Assembly: GCA_963817785.1 (NCBI GenBank)
Contig: CAWFPL010000002.1
Span: 124,001-188,000 of the forward strand
Direction: 5' to 3'
Origin: JAKALD01 sp963817785
GTDB taxonomy: Bacteria; Pseudomonadota; Gammaproteobacteria; Burkholderiales; SG8-39
Length of the DNA stretch: 64,000 nucleotides
The notes under the pieces are model-generated. The model saw only the letters and a program-made list of their open reading frames with translations. It made no database searches and had not been told where the DNA came from. Shown here piece by piece: positions 62,050 through 64,000 of this stretch (position 1 is its first letter; each line of letters starts with the position of its first letter). A program made the position numbers and the translations under genes.

Positions 62050-62733
62050 ATGATGGTGCGCAACTGGATGCAGGCCAACCCCATGACGATCCCGAGCGAC
62101 ATGCTGGTTTCGGAAGCGAAGCGCCTGCTGAGCGAGAACAACCTGCATGCGCTGCCGGTTGTCGATGGCGGCCGGCTGCGCGGCCTGGTGACGCGCGCCA
62201 ACCTGCTGCGCACCGGGCACTTCGTCTTGCGCACTCAGAACCCGACCGAGCTGGACTATTTCGCCACGCGCCTCAAGGTCAAGGACATCATGGTGCGCAA
62301 TCCCGCCACGGTGCGGGCGACCGACACCATGGAGCACTGCCTGCTCAAGGGACAGGAACTCGGCGTAGCGCAGTTCCCGGTAGTGGACGGCGACCAGGTG
62401 GTCGGCGTCATTTCCGCCAACGAGATCTTTCAGCTGGCGGCGCAATGCCTGGGTGCGTGGGAGCGGCGCAGCGGCGTGACGCTGGCGCCGGTCAGGCTGG
62501 GCCCCGGAGTGCTGGGTCGCATTGCCGATGTGGTCGAAGCGGCGGGTGCAGTGCTCCAGGCCCTGTATCCGGTCGGGCGACACGACGGAAGGGCCGGCAC
62601 CGGCTACCCGGACAAGAAGATCATCATCCGCTTCCACGCCAGCGACGTGCGCGGCGTCGTGTCGGCCCTGAACGCGGCGGGGTTCGAGGTCATCGAGTCG
62701 GTCGAGATGCAGAGCCCGGCGCTGGCGGCCTGA
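62050..62733 (+). CDS. ppsC: Phenylphosphate synthase subunit C (twin CBS domains)
   Basis: A 227-residue protein with two CBS motifs: residues ~4-62 (VRNWMQANPMTIPSDMLVSEAKRLLSENNLHALPVVD) and ~76-135 (VKDIMVRNPATVRATDTMEH, VAQFPVVDGDQVVGVISANEI), then a C-terminal ACT-like segment (KKIIIRFHASDVRGVVSALNAAGFEVIESVE). The 24-kDa third subunit of phenylphosphate synthase also has twin CBS domains and stimulates the A/B pair. The ATG at 62050 (of the ATGATG pair) has GAGGAG eight bases upstream. Confidence 0.88.
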   Translation: MMVRNWMQANPMTIPSDMLVSEAKRLLSENNLHALPVVDGGRLRGLVTRANLLRTGHFVLRTQNPTELDYFATRLKVKDIMVRNPATVRATDTMEHCLLKGQELGVAQFPVVDGDQVVGVISANEIFQLAAQCLGAWERRSGVTLAPVRLGPGVLGRIADVVEAAGAVLQALYPVGRHDGRAGTGYPDKKIIIRFHASDVRGVVSALNAAGFEVIESVEMQSPALAA

Positions 62734-62772
62734 GCAAAGGCGCGGGACACAATGGACCAAAGGAGCGCGAAC

Positions 62773-63378
62773 ATGGGCTTGCCGCTGGTGGTTGCGATTA
62801 CCGGTGCAACGGGCGTCATTTACGGCGTGGAAATGCTGCGCGTACTCAAGGGGCTGGGGCAACCGACCCACCTCATCCTGAGCGAAGCCGCGGGCATGAA
62901 CATGGCGATCGAGACCGATTACCAGCTCGAAGAGGTGCGGGCGCTGGCCGACGTGGTCTACCCCAACAAGGACGTCGGGGCGGCGGTGGCAAGCGGCTCG
63001 TTCCGCACTCGGGGCATGATCGTCGCGCCGTGCACGGTGAAAACACTCTCCGCGATCGCCAACTCGTTCACCTACAACCTGATCGTGCGGGCCGCCGACG
63101 TGACGCTCAAGGAGCGGCGGCCGCTGGTGCTCATGGTGCGCGAAACGCCGCTGCACAAGGGCCACCTCGACCTCATGTCGCGCGCGGCCGATTGCGGCGC
63201 CGTGATCCTGCCGCCGATGCCGGCCTTCTATCACAAGCCGGCGTCGATCATGGACCTGGTGCATCAGAGCATCGGCAAGGCGCTCGACCAGGTCGGCATC
63301 GAGCACCAGTTGTTCAAGCGCTGGAACGGGCACGACCGCGAGGCGCCGCCCAAGGAGTCGCTGCGCGTCGCAAAATGA
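62773..63378 (+). CDS. ubiX: UbiX-family flavin prenyltransferase
   Basis: A 201-residue flavoprotein. LVVAITGATGVIYGVEMLRVL at the N-terminus, ASGSFRTRGMIVAPCTVKTLSAIANSF (FMN and active-site Ser) and LVLMVRETPLHKGHLDLMSRAAD with ILPPMPAFYHKP are the UbiX/Pad1 landmarks. It makes prenyl-FMN from FMN and dimethylallyl phosphate for the UbiD protein in the same operon. The ATG at 62773, with AAAGGAG seven bases upstream, is preferred to the ATG at 62752, because that site lies between them. Confidence 0.93.
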   Translation: MGLPLVVAITGATGVIYGVEMLRVLKGLGQPTHLILSEAAGMNMAIETDYQLEEVRALADVVYPNKDVGAAVASGSFRTRGMIVAPCTVKTLSAIANSFTYNLIVRAADVTLKERRPLVLMVRETPLHKGHLDLMSRAADCGAVILPPMPAFYHKPASIMDLVHQSIGKALDQVGIEHQLFKRWNGHDREAPPKESLRVAK

Positions 63379-64000
63379 GCCTGCGGCGGGTTGCATGCGA
63401 ACCGGCGTCCGGAGCGCGGGGGCCGGTGCCGATCACCCCGGAGGACGCCGTGATCTACGCCATCGGCGACATTCATGGCAGCAGTGACCTGTTGCGGAAG
63501 ATCATCGAAGGCATACGGATCGACAGCCGGGGGCGCGGGGCGGGCCGACGCGTCGCCGTGTTCCTGGGCGACTACGTCAATCGCGGCAGCGATAGCCGCG
63601 CCGTTGTCGAGTTGGCTCTGGACCCCGGGCTGCCGGGCTTCGAAATTGTCACGCTGAAAGGCAACAACGAGGATCTGCTGCTGCGCTTTCTCGATGGAAA
63701 TCTGTCCGTCGGGGCTCACTGGCTCGACTACGGCGGTGTCGAGACGATGTCCCACTACGGCATGGCCATTGCCAACCCGCACAGGCGGGAGCCGGCCGAG
63801 CTCGAAGCCCTGCGCTGGCAGTCCGAGAGCATGCCCGACTACGGCGTGAGCACCGTGGAGCCGCAGGGGCCGGATCGAGCCGCCCTCGAGCAGCTGCGCA
63901 GAAGCTTCGCGGCGGTATTGCCGCGGCGTCATCTCGAATTCTTCCGCTCCCTGCGGGTTGCCCATCGGGAGGGCGACTACTACTTCGTGCACGCCGGAAT
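63375..64000 (+). CDS. PPP-type metallophosphatase (cut by window end), unusual active site
   Basis: At least 208 residues of a calcineurin-like metallophosphatase, open to the window end. Metal motifs: GDIHGSS (~35), GDYVNRGSDSR (~66), KGNNEDLLL (~97), VHAG (~206). In eukaryote-like PPP enzymes the second and third motifs read GDYVDRG and GNHE, whose Asp and His form the proton-donating dyad; here both are Asn. Whether activity is altered is unknown. The ATG at 63375 overlaps the ubiX stop (ATGA), so it is translated with the pps operon; a downstream GTG at 63450 begins exactly at the conserved domain and is an alternative start. Confidence 0.8.
   Translation, partial: MSLRRVACEPASGARGPVPITPEDAVIYAIGDIHGSSDLLRKIIEGIRIDSRGRGAGRRVAVFLGDYVNRGSDSRAVVELALDPGLPGFEIVTLKGNNEDLLLRFLDGNLSVGAHWLDYGGVETMSHYGMAIANPHRREPAELEALRWQSESMPDYGVSTVEPQGPDRAALEQLRRSFAAVLPRRHLEFFRSLRVAHREGDYYFVHAG

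Overview
The window is a high-GC chromosomal segment that reads as a betaproteobacterium. Supporting signs are the polA / DUF2782 / type II homoserine kinase (thrB) / BPSS1780-type membrane protein order, divergent phoBR and ubiE-ubiJ-ubiB, aceA-aceK, mreBCD-mrdA-rodA, gatCAB, and the yggS-proC-yggT-yggU run beside pilT-pilU. Genus and species cannot be named from the sequence alone. No tRNA, rRNA, CRISPR array, transposase or prophage gene was seen.

From 1 to about 44.7 kb the content is mostly housekeeping: lipoate synthesis (3' end of lipA), DNA replication and repair (polA, xth), phosphate signalling (phoBR with a good Pho box), ubiquinone synthesis (ubiE, ubiJ, ubiB), haem (hemJ), type IV pilus retraction ATPases, proline synthesis, isocitrate lyase with its dehydrogenase kinase/phosphatase, the rod-shape elongasome, the Glu/Asp-tRNA amidotransferase and pyrE. 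Three decayed genes lie here: an MFS transporter reduced to its two ends, a frameshifted DUF4197 gene whose intact paralogue is at 51.5 kb, and a possible N-terminal stub of a sodium:solute symporter.

From 44.8 kb to the end the window is catabolic. Block B (about 56.1-63.4 kb) is a phenylphosphate synthase operon: ppsA (catalytic His569), ppsB, a UbiD-type prenylated-FMN carboxylase, a Tm-1-like/UPF0261 protein, ppsC (two CBS domains), a UbiX flavin prenyltransferase, and a PPP-type metallophosphatase fused to the end by an ATGA overlap. It diverges from a DmpR/MopR-type phenol sensor and sigma-54 activator whose phenol-contact residues and zinc site are conserved. The intergenic region holds a perfect FNR/Anr box correctly placed to activate the regulator, a dyad suited to the activator, and a -24/-12 promoter before ppsA. 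Together they predict a two-key circuit needing both no oxygen and phenol (or a related compound), leading to ATP-dependent phosphorylation and carboxylation of the ring.

Block A (about 44.8-51.4 kb) is the most unusual part. A second ppsA/ppsB-like pair stands next to an IclR regulator and is followed not by UbiD/UbiX but by a biotin carboxyl carrier protein, a metal-dependent biotin carboxyltransferase and a NagD-like HAD phosphatase. There is no ppsC and no biotin carboxylase. The carboxyltransferase keeps its metal ligands but appears to have lost the arginine that binds pyruvate. This suggests a phosphorylation-coupled, biotin-dependent carboxylation (or carboxybiotin-forming) system acting on a non-pyruvate substrate. 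The components are recognisable; the combination is not one I know.
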